Source of the DNA: Gammaproteobacteria bacterium
GTDB lineage: Bacteria; Pseudomonadota; Gammaproteobacteria; Pseudomonadales; Halieaceae
DNA: 45,129 nt
Reading direction: 5' to 3'
Assembly (NCBI GenBank): GCA_030428835.1
Contig: JAUIEP010000020.1
Span: 1 to 45,129 of the forward strand
The position numbers were made by a program, and so were the translations under genes. The notes under the pieces were generated by a model. That model did not search any database, was not told the DNA's origin, and worked only from the letters and a program-made list of their open reading frames with translations. Of the stretch, positions 16,485 to 29,816 are shown piece by piece. The first letter of the stretch is position 1. The number at the start of each line of letters is the position of its first letter.

Positions 16485-18457
16485 TACCTGAGTTAGGACA
16501 CTTTGCGCTGATCCTGGCCCTGTGCCTGGCGCTATTGCTGGCCGCGGTGCCGCTCTGGGGCGCATGGCGGCGCAATGTCGCGGCGATGGAACTGGCGCCG
16601 GGGCTGGCTATCGGCATGACGGTGTTCACCGCTGTCGCCTTCGCCTGCCTGACCCACTCGTTCCTGGTCGATGATTTCTCAGTGGCGCTGGTCGCCAACC
16701 ACAGTAATACGCTGATGCCGCAGGTCTACAAGTTCTCGGCGGTGTGGGGCAACCACGAGGGGTCGCTGCTGCTGTGGGCGCTCATCCTCTGCCTGTGGAC
16801 CTCGGCGGTCGCGATATTCAGCCCGCAGCTGCCGCTGCTCGTGCTGTCCCGCGTGTTGTCCGTCATGGGCGGTGTCGCGGTGGGCTTCATGTCGTTCTCG
16901 CTGTTCACCTCCAACCCCTTCGCGCGACTGCTGCCCAGCACCCCGGTAGAGGGCTCGGACCTCAATCCGCTGTTGCAGGATCCCGGCCTCGTCATTCACC
17001 CCCCGCTGCTGTACATGGGCTACGTCGGTTTCTCGGTCGCTTTCGCCTTTGCCATCGCCGCGCTGATGGGCGGCCGGCTCGACGCCGCCTGGGCGCGCTG
17101 GTCGCGACCCTGGACGAATGTCGCCTGGGCCTTTCTCTCGCTTGGCATCATGCTCGGTAGCTGGTGGGCCTACTACGAACTGGGCTGGGGTGGCTGGTGG
17201 TTCTGGGACCCTGTGGAAAACGCGTCTTTCATGCCCTGGCTTGCCGGCACGGCGCTGATCCACTCACTCGCTGTCACGGAGAAGCGCGGCCTGTTCAAGA
17301 GCTGGACCGTGCTGCTGGCGATCTTCGCCTTCTCGCTGTCGCTGCTGGGCACCTTCCTCGTTCGCTCCGGTGTCCTCACCTCGGTACACGCGTTCGCGAC
17401 CGATCCCGAACGCGGCCTGTTCATCCTCGTGTTTCTCGCCATCGTCGTCGGCGGTTCGCTGACCCTCTACGCGCTGCGCGCGCCCTCGGTAGGCAGCCGC
17501 ATCACGTTTCACTGGGTGTCGCGGGAGACGCTGCTGCTGACCAACAACGTGGTGTTCCTGGTGGCTACCCTGACGGTGTTGTTCGGTACGCTGTTCCCCC
17601 TGATCATGGACGCGCTCGGCCAGGGCAAGGTATCGGTGGGGCCGCCGTACTTCAACGCGGTGTTCGTCCCCCTGATGGCGCTGCTGGTGCCCTTCATGGG
17701 AATCGGGCCGCTATCGCGCTGGAAACGCGATGCGACCAGCCGCTGGCGGCGCGAGCTCCTGCCCGCGCTGCTCGCGTCCATCGTCGCGGGCGTCACACTG
17801 CCGTTACTGGCGCAGCCATACAACATCTGGGTGGCGCTCGCTGTGCTGCTGTGCGGTTGGCTCGTGTTCGGGCTCGCGAAGGACTTCCTGTTCCGCGTGC
17901 GCAGTGGCGCCGGCATTATCGCCGGGCTGAAGCGCCTCACCCCGAGTTACTGGGGCATGGTCATTGCACACCTCGGTTTTGCCGCCGCAATAATCGGCGT
18001 GGTGGCGACCAGCCAGTACTCCGTCGAACACGATCTCAAGATGGCGCCCGGCGACAGTGAAGAAGTCGCGGGCTACAACTTCCGCTTACTCGACATCAAG
18101 GGCCAGCAGGGCCCCAATTTCGTGGCGGACGAGGCGCACTTCGAGGTGTTCCAGGACGGTCGCCTCATCGCGACCCTGAAGCCGCAGAAGCGCCGCTACC
18201 TGGCCTCCGGCCAGGTGATGACCGAGGCCGCGATCGACCCGGGCCTGTTTCGCGACCTGTTTGTCGCCATGGGCGAGCCGATCGGTAACGACGGCGCGTG
18301 GGCCATCCGCCTGCACTACAAACCGATGGTGCGCTGGATGTGGCTCGGCGCGATCCTGATGGCGCTGGGCGGCTTCGCCACGGTGGCGGACAAGCGCTAC
18401 CGGCGTGAGCGCAGGACCGCGGAAGTCGCCGCCGGCGGGGCTGTCGCGGGTGGATAG
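16481..18457 (+). CDS. ccmF: Cytochrome c heme lyase subunit CcmF
   Basis: A 658-residue polytopic membrane protein of the cytochrome c heme ligase. The WWD signature WGGWWFWDPVEN is at 236-247, and conserved SNPFARLLP and HPPLLYMGYVGFSV stretches precede it. Together with CcmH and CcmI it attaches heme to apocytochromes c in the periplasm. GTG start; the 3' end overlaps the start of ccmG by eight bases. Confidence 0.95.
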   Translation: MIPELGHFALILALCLALLLAAVPLWGAWRRNVAAMELAPGLAIGMTVFTAVAFACLTHSFLVDDFSVALVANHSNTLMPQVYKFSAVWGNHEGSLLLWALILCLWTSAVAIFSPQLPLLVLSRVLSVMGGVAVGFMSFSLFTSNPFARLLPSTPVEGSDLNPLLQDPGLVIHPPLLYMGYVGFSVAFAFAIAALMGGRLDAAWARWSRPWTNVAWAFLSLGIMLGSWWAYYELGWGGWWFWDPVENASFMPWLAGTALIHSLAVTEKRGLFKSWTVLLAIFAFSLSLLGTFLVRSGVLTSVHAFATDPERGLFILVFLAIVVGGSLTLYALRAPSVGSRITFHWVSRETLLLTNNVVFLVATLTVLFGTLFPLIMDALGQGKVSVGPPYFNAVFVPLMALLVPFMGIGPLSRWKRDATSRWRRELLPALLASIVAGVTLPLLAQPYNIWVALAVLLCGWLVFGLAKDFLFRVRSGAGIIAGLKRLTPSYWGMVIAHLGFAAAIIGVVATSQYSVEHDLKMAPGDSEEVAGYNFRLLDIKGQQGPNFVADEAHFEVFQDGRLIATLKPQKRRYLASGQVMTEAAIDPGLFRDLFVAMGEPIGNDGAWAIRLHYKPMVRWMWLGAILMALGGFATVADKRYRRERRTAEVAAGGAVAGG

Positions 18458-18989
18458 ACTCAAGCTGTTCCTGCCGCTGGTCATCTTCGCCGTGCTGGCG
18501 TTGTTCCTGTTTCGGGGCCTGTCCCTCGACCCCAAGGAGCTGCCTTCCGCGCTGATCGACAAGCCGCTGCCGGCGTTCGACCTGGCGGCGCTCGGCGGCG
18601 AGGGTGTGCTGTCGCGCGACGATGTCATCGGCGAGGTCAGTCTGCTCAATGTGTGGGCCACCTGGTGCGTGGCCTGTCGTGTGGAACACCCGTACCTGCA
18701 GACACTGGCCGATCTCGGGGTGCCGATCGTCGGCCTGAATTACAAGGACGATGACGCCGAGGCGCTGCGCTGGTTGCGCGACCTGGGCAACCCCTACCGT
18801 TTCAACATCGCGGACCGCGAGGGCTCACTCGGCCTGGACCTCGGCGTGTACGGCGCGCCGGAGACCTACCTGCTCGACGAAAACGGGCTCATCCGCTTCC
18901 GCCACGTCGGCGTGGTCGATGAGAAAGTCTGGGAAAACACGCTGCAGCCGCTGTACGACGAGCTGAAGCGACGCGAGGCCACCCGATGA
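18450..18989 (+). CDS. ccmG: Thiol:disulfide interchange protein CcmG/DsbE
   Basis: A 179-residue membrane-anchored thioredoxin-like protein. The GTG at 18450 gives a short N-terminus leading straight into the TM anchor (about 4-22). The active site is WCVAC (C73/C76) within NVWATWCVACRVEHP, and GVYGAPETYLLD carries the conserved cis-proline region. It keeps the heme-binding CXXCH cysteines of apocytochromes reduced. The longer in-frame ATG at 18405 would overlap ccmF by 53 bases and adds residues unlike the family. ATGA overlap with ccmH. Confidence 0.93.
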   Translation: MDRLKLFLPLVIFAVLALFLFRGLSLDPKELPSALIDKPLPAFDLAALGGEGVLSRDDVIGEVSLLNVWATWCVACRVEHPYLQTLADLGVPIVGLNYKDDDAEALRWLRDLGNPYRFNIADREGSLGLDLGVYGAPETYLLDENGLIRFRHVGVVDEKVWENTLQPLYDELKRREATR

Positions 18990-19453
18990 TCCACCGCATC
19001 TCCCTGGCTCTCCTGCTGCTCGCGCTGGTGTTGCCGGCCCGGGCAGTGATAGAGACCTACGAGTTCAGCGACGCCGCCCTGGAGGAGCGCTACCAGGTGT
19101 TGAGCGCGGAGCTGCGCTGCCCCAAGTGCCAGAACCAGAACATCGCGGCCTCCAATGCGCCGATCGCCAAGGACCTGCGCAAGACACTGCACAAGAAGCT
19201 GGAAGAGGGCGCCAGTGACGACGAAATCCTTGACTACATGGTCGATCGCTACGGCGAGTTCGTGCGCTATCGACCCAGTTTCGGAGGTGCCAACGCGGTA
19301 CTCTGGCTGGCGCCTTTGGGCCTGCTCGCCATCGGTGGACTGGCACTGATGTTCACTGTACGGCGCAAGGCGGCCGCGCCGGTGGCGCAGGAGGGCTTGG
19401 ACGCGGCCGACCGCGAGCGGGTCAGCCAGTTGCTCAAGGAGCGCGACTCTTGA
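18986..19453 (+). CDS. ccmH: Cytochrome c maturation protein CcmH
   Basis: A 155-residue protein with a signal peptide (cleavage near ARA, residue 20), the redox motif LRCPKCQNQN (C45/C48), a three-helix domain and one C-terminal TM helix (about 108-125). It corresponds to the N-terminal half of E. coli CcmH; the TPR half is the separate next gene. The stop codon overlaps the TTG start of ccmI. Confidence 0.94.
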   Translation: MIHRISLALLLLALVLPARAVIETYEFSDAALEERYQVLSAELRCPKCQNQNIAASNAPIAKDLRKTLHKKLEEGASDDEILDYMVDRYGEFVRYRPSFGGANAVLWLAPLGLLAIGGLALMFTVRRKAAAPVAQEGLDAADRERVSQLLKERDS

Positions 19454-20652
19454 GTATTTTCGTGACGGCCTGCGCCGCCCTCGTCCTGCTGAGCGGCCTG
19501 TTTTACCTGTTGCCGCGCCGCGCGGGCAAGCGCCGCGGTGACCTTGCCGGCGCCAACCTCCAATGGTACCGCCAGCGCGAGGAGGAATTGGCCGGGGAGG
19601 ATGAGGCCCTGCGCGAGGAAGCGCAGCTGCGCCTGCTCGAGGACGGCACCGTCGAGAGCGAGGATGCACGGCAGGTAGCGAGCGGCGGCAGGTTTCCCGC
19701 GTGGCTGCTGTTGCCGGTCGTCGCCGCCCTGTCCTTTGTCCTGTACTACCAGTTGGGCGGCTACGGCGATGTCCTCATTGCGCAGCGGCTCAGCGCGCTG
19801 ACGGATGCAACCTCACCCGAGGACATGGAGGCTCTGCTCGCAGACATCGAAGTGCGTTCCGCGCAACGGCCCCAGAACCTGCACTACAGCGCGTTGCTCG
19901 CGCGCTATTACATGGGCAGCGAGCGCTATGCGCAGGCGGCCGAACTCTACCGCCTCATGCTCGAAGAGGCGCCGGAGGATGCGCAGATCCTCGCGTTCGC
20001 CGCGCAGGCGGAGTTCCTTGCCGCGGGGCGCAAGCTCAGCGACGAGGCGCGGTTGCTCGCGGAGCAGGCGCTGGCGGCCAATCCGCACCAGGGCACGGCG
20101 CTCGGCCTGTTGGGCATGGCGTCCTTCGAGGAGGGTAAATACCGTGCGGCCGTCGCCTACTGGGAGCGCCTATTGGTCATGGAACAGCCCGGTTCGGAGA
20201 GCGCCCGCCTGATCGAGGACGTGATCGCGCAGGCCAGGGCGCAGCTGGGCGATGAGGACGCGGTCGCTGCCGCCGCTGCGGCCCCGGCCGTGCCCGCGAG
20301 CAACAGTCCCGGCATCACCGTCAGCGTACGCCTGCCCGCGGGCGGTGCGGTCAATCCCGGCGACACCGTGTTCGTGCTCGCACGCAACGCAGACGGGGCC
20401 AGCCGCATGCCGCTCGCCGTGCAACGGCTGCGCGGCTCGCAACTGCCGCTGACCCTGCGCCTGGATGACAGCTCGTCCATGGCGGGGCAGAAGATGTCGG
20501 CCGCGGACGCGGTTATCGTGGCAGTCCAGGTCTCCCCGGACGGGCGGCCTGGCGAGGACGGCGCCAGCTGGCTCGGCGAGGCCGGCCCCCTGACGCCGTC
20601 CCTGGATGTGGAGCCCGTCGAGATCGTGCTGGCACCGCGGCAGGGCTCCTGA
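19450..20652 (+). CDS. ccmI: Cytochrome c maturation TPR protein CcmI (CycH)
   Basis: A 400-residue apocytochrome chaperone. Two TM segments (about 2-18 and 80-98) flank a cytoplasmic leucine/glutamate-rich loop. A periplasmic TPR region (about 125-265, with HYSALLARYYMGSERYAQAAELY) and a C-terminal beta domain follow (about 285-400, starting near GITVSVRLPAGGAVNPGDTV). It starts at TTG inside the ccmH stop and ends the ccm operon. Confidence 0.92.
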   Translation: MSIFVTACAALVLLSGLFYLLPRRAGKRRGDLAGANLQWYRQREEELAGEDEALREEAQLRLLEDGTVESEDARQVASGGRFPAWLLLPVVAALSFVLYYQLGGYGDVLIAQRLSALTDATSPEDMEALLADIEVRSAQRPQNLHYSALLARYYMGSERYAQAAELYRLMLEEAPEDAQILAFAAQAEFLAAGRKLSDEARLLAEQALAANPHQGTALGLLGMASFEEGKYRAAVAYWERLLVMEQPGSESARLIEDVIAQARAQLGDEDAVAAAAAAPAVPASNSPGITVSVRLPAGGAVNPGDTVFVLARNADGASRMPLAVQRLRGSQLPLTLRLDDSSSMAGQKMSAADAVIVAVQVSPDGRPGEDGASWLGEAGPLTPSLDVEPVEIVLAPRQGS

Positions 20653-20653
20653 A

Positions 20654-20692
20654 GGGCCTTGCCGGCCCCGAAAATACCTTTTTCCCCTTTTC
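20654..20692 (+). terminator. Weak terminator-like hairpin after ccmI
   Basis: GGGCC/GGCCC (20654-20658, 20664-20668) forms a short stem two bases after the ccmI stop, followed some ten bases later by a CTTTTTCC tract. Spacing to the T-run is poor, so it is only a candidate. Confidence 0.3.
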
Positions 20693-20710
20693 TCACCTTC
20701 AGGCATAGTG

Positions 20711-20739
20711 TTGTCCTGGCAAACGCTATACACTACATA
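20711..20739 (+). promoter_or_regulatory. Candidate smc promoter
   Basis: TTGTCC (20711-20716) and TACATA (20734-20739) are spaced by 17 bases in the AT-richer gap before smc, predicting a start near 20746 and a roughly 80-base leader. Confidence 0.45.
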
Positions 20740-20824
20740 TTGTGTTCCGGCTTCGGGGCTTTTCCGCAAAAACCGGCTAAAAAACCAAGAAAAACAACTA
20801 AATACGGCGTTTACTTAAAGTATT

Positions 20825-23800
20825 ATGAGATTAAAGTGCATCAAGTTGGCGGGGTTCAAGTCCTTCGTCGACCCCACCACCGTGCAGTTCCCCAGCAATA
20901 TGTGCGCGATCGTCGGCCCCAACGGCTGCGGCAAGTCGAACGTCATCGACGCCGTGCGCTGGGTTATGGGCGAGAGTTCGGCGAAGAACCTGCGCGGCGA
21001 ATCCATGGCGGACGTGATCTTCAACGGCAGCGTCAATCGCCAGCCCGTCGGCCAGGCCTCCATCGAACTGGTGTTCGACAACCAGGACGGCCGCGTGGGC
21101 GGGGAGTACGCGAGCTACGCAGAGATCTCCACCAAGCGCCAGGTCACGCGTGACGGCCAGTCCGAGTATTTCCTCAACGGCACCAAGTGCCGCCGTCGCG
21201 ATATCACCGACATCTTCCTGGGCACCGGCCTCGGGCCGCGCAGCTACGCCATCATCGAACAGGGCATGATAAGCCGCCTGATTGAATCCAAGCCGGAGGA
21301 ACTGCGGGTCTTCATCGAGGAGGCCGCGGGTATTTCCAAGTACAAGGAGCGGCGCAAGGAGACCGAGAGCCGCATGCGCCGCACCCGCGAGAACCTGGAG
21401 CGCCTCACCGACCTGCGCGAGGAACTGGAGCGCCAGCTACAGCACTTGAAGCGCCAGGCGCGCGCGGCTGAAAAGTACGCCGAACTCAAGGCGGAGGAGC
21501 GGGTGCTGAAGTCGCAATTGCTCGCGCTGCAGTGGCAGTCGCTCGATGGCAAACTGAAAGACGCCGGTCGGGATATCGGCGAGCTCGAGGTGAAGCTCGA
21601 AGCGGTGCACAGCGAACACCAGCAGGTCGACACCGCCATCGAGCAGTACCGCGTCGAGCACAGCGAGCGCAACGATGCGTTCAACAAGGTGCAGGGCACG
21701 TATTACTCCCTCGGAGCCGAGGTGGCGCGTATCGAGCAGACGCTCAAGCACACCCAGGAGCGGGGCCGCCAGCTCACGGCCGACCTGGAGCAGACGAGCG
21801 CGGGCTTGTCCGAGGCCGAGAGCCACCTGGGCATCGATCGCGAGAAGCTCGCCAGCTGGGAGGCGGAGCTTGCGCAGATCGCTCCCGAACTTACCCGCCT
21901 GCAGGAAGCCGAGACGACGTCCACCGTGGCGCTGACCCGCGCCGAGGAGGCGATGCACGGCTGGCAGCAGCAGTGGGACGAATTCAACCAGCACGCCGCC
22001 CAGCCGCAGAAGCAGGCGGAGGTGCAGCAGTCGCGTATCCAGCACGTGGAGCAGGTCCTCACGCGGCTGAAGGAGCGGATCCGCGAGCTGGAGGAGGAGA
22101 AGGCGGGCCTGGCCCAGGGGCCCGAGGACGCCGCCATCGCGGAACTCGCCGAACAACTCGCCGGGGTGGAGCGCACCATGGCCGGCCAGGAAGAGCGGGG
22201 CAGCGCGTTGCTTGCCGAGGTCGGGGCGACGCGGGACCGCGGCGCCGCAGTGGCAGCCGAACTCAACGAGGTGCGCACAACATTGCAGCAGACCCGCGGC
22301 CGGATCGCTTCCCTCGAAGCGCTGCAGCAGGCGGCGCTGGAAGACGGCGCCGAGTCGCTGGGCAACTGGATGGCGGCGCAGGGCATCGCGGGGAGACCGC
22401 GGCTGTTGGAGCACATGCAGGTCGAGGAGGGCTGGCAGCTCGCAGTCGAGACGGTGCTGGGCGACTACCTGCAGGCCGTTTCTGTCGACAACATCGCGCT
22501 GCTCGCGAATCGCCTGGATGACCTCACGGAGGGTCAGTTGCTGCTTGTCGAGTCCGGCAGCGCCGGCTACGCAGGTGCGGATACGCTCGCGGCCAAGGTG
22601 CAGAGCGATGGTCGGGCCGACGCATTGCTCGCGGGCGTTCGCGCTGCCGAGTCGCTGCCTGCGGCGCTCGCACTGCGCGACTCCCTGGCGCCCCACGAGT
22701 CCGTCGTCACGCGTGACGGCGTGTGGCTGGGCCGCAACTGGCTGCGGGTCGCGCGCCTGAGCGACGGCGAGAGCGGGGTAATACAACGCCGCGAGCAGCT
22801 TGCTGAGCTCGGTGAACAGCTGGCCACCGCCCAGGCGCGGGAGGCGCAGCTGGAGAGCGCCCAGCGCGAGGCCGCCGAGGCGCTGAAGGCGCTGGAGGCG
22901 CAACGGCAGGAGAGCCAGTCGGAACTGCAGTCCAGCACCCGCGAGCACGCGGACATCAGTGCGCGACTGTCGGCGCACCGCGCGAAGATCGAGCAGATCA
23001 CCATGCGCCGGCAGCGGATCGAGCGCGAGGTGAAGAGCGCGCGCGAACAGTTCGACAACGAGACGCAGGCGATCGGCACGGCGCGGCAGCTCCTGGCCGA
23101 ATCGATAGAGTCGATGGAGGCCGATTCACAGAAGCGCGAGACGCTGCTGTCGAGCCGCGACGCCATTCGCAGTACGCTGGATACCGCGCGGCAGACGGCG
23201 CGACACGACAAGGACAGCGCCCACCAACTGGCCATGCGCCACCAGTCGCTGGAGACGCAGGCGGGGGCGATGCGCGACTCCATAGAGCGCACGCACAAAC
23301 AGGTTGCGCAGCTCAGTGAGCGCAAGGAGCAGCTGACTGCGGCGATAACAGAGAACGACCGACCGCTGCCCGGCCTGCAGCAGGAGCTGGAACAACAGTT
23401 GGCCCTGCGGCTCGAGTCGGAGAACGAACTCACGGCCGCGCGGCAGCTCGTCGCGGAAGTCGAACACCAGCTGCGCGAGTCCGAGCAACTGCGTGCCCAG
23501 ATCGAACAGCGCGCGGAGGCCGTGCGCAACCAGCTCGAGCAGAAGCGTATCGGCAGCCAGTCGCTGAAGGTGCAGAGCGAAACTATCCAGAAGCAACTGG
23601 CGGAGCACGAGCACAGCGCCGAGGAGGTGCTGGAATCCCTGCCAGCGGAGGCCAACCAGGAAGAGTGGCAACAGCAGCTCGAACGCATGGCCAACCGCAT
23701 TGCGCGGCTGGGGCCGATCAACCTGGCGGCGATCGACGAGTACGAGTTGCAGTCGGAGCGCAAGACGTACCTCGACGCGCAGAACGAGGACCTGACCACG

Positions 23801-24322
23801 GCCCTGGAGACGCTGCAGTCGGCGATCCGCAAGATCGACAAGGAGACCCGCACGCGCTTCCGCGACACGTTCGAGCAGGTCAATACCGGCCTGTCGGAAA
23901 TTTTCCCGCGGGTTTTCGGGGGCGGCAGCGCGTACCTGGAGATGACCGGCGATGACCTGCTGGATACCGGCATCACGATCATGGCCCGGCCGCCGGGCAA
24001 GAAGAACGCCACCATCCACCTGTTGTCGGGTGGCGAGAAGGCGCTCACGGCGATCGCGCTGGTATTCTCGATATTCCAGCTCAATCCCGCCCCGTTCTGC
24101 ATCCTCGACGAGGTGGACGCGCCACTGGACGATGCCAATACCGGCCGGTACGCTCGTCTCGTGAAGGAGATGTCCGACAAGGTGCAGTTCATATACATTA
24201 CACATAACAAGATCTCCATGGAGATGGCCGACCAGCTCATGGGTGTGACCATGCACGAGCCGGGCGTTTCGCGGCTGGTGTCCGTGGACGTCGACGAGGC
24301 GGCGGAACTGGCAGCGAGCTGA
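20825..24322 (+). CDS. smc: Chromosome segregation ATPase SMC
   Basis: A 1165-residue SMC protein. The N-terminal head has Walker A GPNGCGKS (31-38). Long coiled coils (about 170-500 and 670-1000) surround a hinge domain (about 510-640). The C-terminal head has signature LLSGGEKALTAIAL (about 1066) and Walker B FCILDEVDAPLDD. It forms the condensin-like ring that compacts and segregates the chromosome with ScpA/ScpB, which are not in the window. No ribosome site is evident before the ATG. It is followed by zipA and ligA, an order common in gammaproteobacteria that use SMC rather than MukB. Confidence 0.96.
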   Translation: MRLKCIKLAGFKSFVDPTTVQFPSNMCAIVGPNGCGKSNVIDAVRWVMGESSAKNLRGESMADVIFNGSVNRQPVGQASIELVFDNQDGRVGGEYASYAEISTKRQVTRDGQSEYFLNGTKCRRRDITDIFLGTGLGPRSYAIIEQGMISRLIESKPEELRVFIEEAAGISKYKERRKETESRMRRTRENLERLTDLREELERQLQHLKRQARAAEKYAELKAEERVLKSQLLALQWQSLDGKLKDAGRDIGELEVKLEAVHSEHQQVDTAIEQYRVEHSERNDAFNKVQGTYYSLGAEVARIEQTLKHTQERGRQLTADLEQTSAGLSEAESHLGIDREKLASWEAELAQIAPELTRLQEAETTSTVALTRAEEAMHGWQQQWDEFNQHAAQPQKQAEVQQSRIQHVEQVLTRLKERIRELEEEKAGLAQGPEDAAIAELAEQLAGVERTMAGQEERGSALLAEVGATRDRGAAVAAELNEVRTTLQQTRGRIASLEALQQAALEDGAESLGNWMAAQGIAGRPRLLEHMQVEEGWQLAVETVLGDYLQAVSVDNIALLANRLDDLTEGQLLLVESGSAGYAGADTLAAKVQSDGRADALLAGVRAAESLPAALALRDSLAPHESVVTRDGVWLGRNWLRVARLSDGESGVIQRREQLAELGEQLATAQAREAQLESAQREAAEALKALEAQRQESQSELQSSTREHADISARLSAHRAKIEQITMRRQRIEREVKSAREQFDNETQAIGTARQLLAESIESMEADSQKRETLLSSRDAIRSTLDTARQTARHDKDSAHQLAMRHQSLETQAGAMRDSIERTHKQVAQLSERKEQLTAAITENDRPLPGLQQELEQQLALRLESENELTAARQLVAEVEHQLRESEQLRAQIEQRAEAVRNQLEQKRIGSQSLKVQSETIQKQLAEHEHSAEEVLESLPAEANQEEWQQQLERMANRIARLGPINLAAIDEYELQSERKTYLDAQNEDLTTALETLQSAIRKIDKETRTRFRDTFEQVNTGLSEIFPRVFGGGSAYLEMTGDDLLDTGITIMARPPGKKNATIHLLSGGEKALTAIALVFSIFQLNPAPFCILDEVDAPLDDANTGRYARLVKEMSDKVQFIYITHNKISMEMADQLMGVTMHEPGVSRLVSVDVDEAAELAAS

Positions 24323-24363
24323 GCGGTCAAGGACTAACACGACATCGGGGTGGGGCACGAGGC

Positions 24364-27832
<3,469 letters not shown>

Positions 27833-27860
27833 GAGGTGTGTCCCCCAGCGGGTTCAACCA

Positions 27861-27920
27861 GCGACACCATTTCTGTAAATATGCCCTAAGTCACGGATAA
27901 CTAACGCGATTTGGTGTCGC
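27861..27920. promoter_or_regulatory. Inverted repeat upstream of the 2-oxoacid oxidoreductase operon
   Basis: GCGACACCA (27861-27869) and TGGTGTCGC (27912-27920) are perfect 9-bp inverted copies 42 bases apart, in the roughly 200-bp gap before the operon. The half-site spacing suits looping or a regulator binding site more than a terminator. No convincing -35/-10 pair was found in this gap. Confidence 0.4.
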
Positions 27921-28031
27921 ACCGTAATGAAAACAGGGATCAGGTATGACACAATTGCTGTTCTGTGCCCGGCGGCCGTGCAGATTGCTGGAGTCGCCCC
28001 GGCGCGGACTGAAAACAACATCGAGTGAGCG

Positions 28032-29816
28032 GTGCCCGTGAGACCTACCGATATAAAAGACCCGGAGTACTTCCACAAGGTCGTCGACTGCCAGTACGCC
28101 TGCCCGGCGCACACGCCCGTGCCGGAATATATTCGCCTGATCGCCGCGGGGCGTTACACCGACGCCTACATGATCAACTGGCAGTCCAATGTCTTCCCCG
28201 GCATCCTCGGGCGCACCTGTGACCGGCCCTGTGAGCCGGCCTGTCGCCGCGACCGGGTTGAGGACGAGCCCGTGGCCATCTGTCGCCTGAAGCGCGTGGC
28301 GGCGGACAACAAGGGCAGCATCGTCGATCGACTCCCCGAGATTCCCGCGCGCAAGAATGGCAAGCGCATTGCGCTGATAGGCGCCGGCCCGGCGTCACTC
28401 ACCGTGGCGCGCGACCTCGCTCCCCTGGGTTACAGCATCGACATCTTCGATAACCAGTTTGCCGGCGGCGGCATGATGCGCAGCCAGATTCCCGCATTTC
28501 GCCTGCCCGAGTCGGTCCTCAACGAGGAGGTGGACTACATCCTCGAGCGCGGTGTGAATGCGACGTTCGACATCGAGGTTGACAGCCTGCGCAGCATCCT
28601 GGACCAGGACTACGACGCGGTGTTCGTCGGCACGGGCGCGCCGCGCGGCAAGGGGCTCAACCTGCCCGGCCTCGAGGATGCCATGGACAACGTCTACCTG
28701 GGTATCGACTGGCTCTCCAGCGTCGCGTTCGAGCACACCCACAGCATCGGCAAGCGGGTACTGGTGCTCGGCGGCGGCAACACCGCGATGGACTGCTGCC
28801 GGACGTCGAAACGCCTGGGCGGCGAGGATGTGCGCGTGGTAGTGCGCAGCCCCTTCGAGGACATGAAGGCGTCTCCCTGGGAGAAGGAAGACGCGATGCA
28901 TGAGGGGATCCCGATCTACAACAACCATGTCCCGCGCGAATTCGTCGTGGAGGACGGCCGCCTCAAGGGCATGCATTTCGAAAAGGTCGAAGCGATCTAC
29001 GACGAGGATGGCAAGCGCAGCCTGGTGCCCACTGGCGAAGACCTGGTGTTCATGGAGGCCGACGACGTGTTGATGGCGATCGGCCAGGAAAACGCCTTTC
29101 CGTGGATCGAGCGCGATCTCGGGATCGAGTTCGACAAGTGGGATATGCCGGTCATCGACGAGGTGACCTTCCAGTCCACCAACGAGAAAGTGTTCTTCGG
29201 CGGCGACGCCGCGTTTGGGCCGGAAAACGTCATTACGGCGGTCGCCCACGGCCACCAGGCAGCGGTCAGTATCGACCTGTTCTGCCGCGGCGAGGATGTA
29301 CGCGACAGGCCGGCGCCGCACGTGACGCTGGTGAGCCAGAAGATGGGTGTGCACGAGTGGAGTTACGACAACGCGGTTGCGGATGACGAGCGCTACATCG
29401 TGCCGCTCGCGCCGCTGGAGGAATCCCTCGCGAATCGCAAAATGGAGGTCGAACTCGGCTTCGACCGCGACACCGGCTTCAAGGAAGCGGAGCGTTGCCT
29501 CAACTGCGACGTGCAGACGGTGTTCGACGAGGTGCGCTGTATCGAGTGCGACGCGTGCGTCGACATCTGTCCCACGGACTGCATCACGTTCACGCTCAAC
29601 GGCCAGGAGGACGAGCTGCGCACGCGACTGTCGGCGCCGGCGGGTAACCTCGCCCAGGACCTCTACGTTTCGAATGACCTGCCGACCGCGCGGGTGATGG
29701 TCAAGGATGAGAATGTCTGCCTGCACTGCGGCCTGTGTGCGGAGCGGTGTCCCACGACTGCCTGGGACATGCAGAAGTTCCTCTACAACGTGAGCAAGGC
29801 GGGCCAGGCAGCATGA
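28032..29816 (+). CDS. GltD-like FAD/Fe-S subunit of 2-oxoacid oxidoreductase (KorC-type)
   Basis: A 594-residue flavo-iron-sulfur protein of the GltD/NfnB/dihydropyrimidine-dehydrogenase superfamily. The N-terminal Fe-S region has C20/C24 and C63/C67/C71, lacking the first CxxC of the classic pattern. The FAD Rossmann motif is IGAGPASLTVARDLAPLG (about 115) and the second Rossmann (NAD(P)H) is LVLGGGNTAMDCCR (about 240). The C-terminus has CLNC (489-492) and two ferredoxin motifs (C503/506/509/513 and C563/566/569/573). ATGA overlap with the fused gamma-alpha subunit indicates one complex, likely passing 2-oxoacid electrons to NAD(P)+ rather than free ferredoxin. I recall this design from the 2-oxoglutarate:NADP+ oxidoreductase of Azoarcus evansii. 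Confidence 0.85.
   Translation: MPVRPTDIKDPEYFHKVVDCQYACPAHTPVPEYIRLIAAGRYTDAYMINWQSNVFPGILGRTCDRPCEPACRRDRVEDEPVAICRLKRVAADNKGSIVDRLPEIPARKNGKRIALIGAGPASLTVARDLAPLGYSIDIFDNQFAGGGMMRSQIPAFRLPESVLNEEVDYILERGVNATFDIEVDSLRSILDQDYDAVFVGTGAPRGKGLNLPGLEDAMDNVYLGIDWLSSVAFEHTHSIGKRVLVLGGGNTAMDCCRTSKRLGGEDVRVVVRSPFEDMKASPWEKEDAMHEGIPIYNNHVPREFVVEDGRLKGMHFEKVEAIYDEDGKRSLVPTGEDLVFMEADDVLMAIGQENAFPWIERDLGIEFDKWDMPVIDEVTFQSTNEKVFFGGDAAFGPENVITAVAHGHQAAVSIDLFCRGEDVRDRPAPHVTLVSQKMGVHEWSYDNAVADDERYIVPLAPLEESLANRKMEVELGFDRDTGFKEAERCLNCDVQTVFDEVRCIECDACVDICPTDCITFTLNGQEDELRTRLSAPAGNLAQDLYVSNDLPTARVMVKDENVCLHCGLCAERCPTTAWDMQKFLYNVSKAGQAA

Noticed and set aside
20606-21153. Rightward frames crossing from ccmI into smc
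   Set aside because: They overlap the start of smc in another frame and have no family features; the smc start is fixed by its conserved N-terminus.
22567-24330. 587-codon leftward frame opposite smc
   Set aside because: Serine/arginine-rich antisense shadow of the SMC coiled coil.
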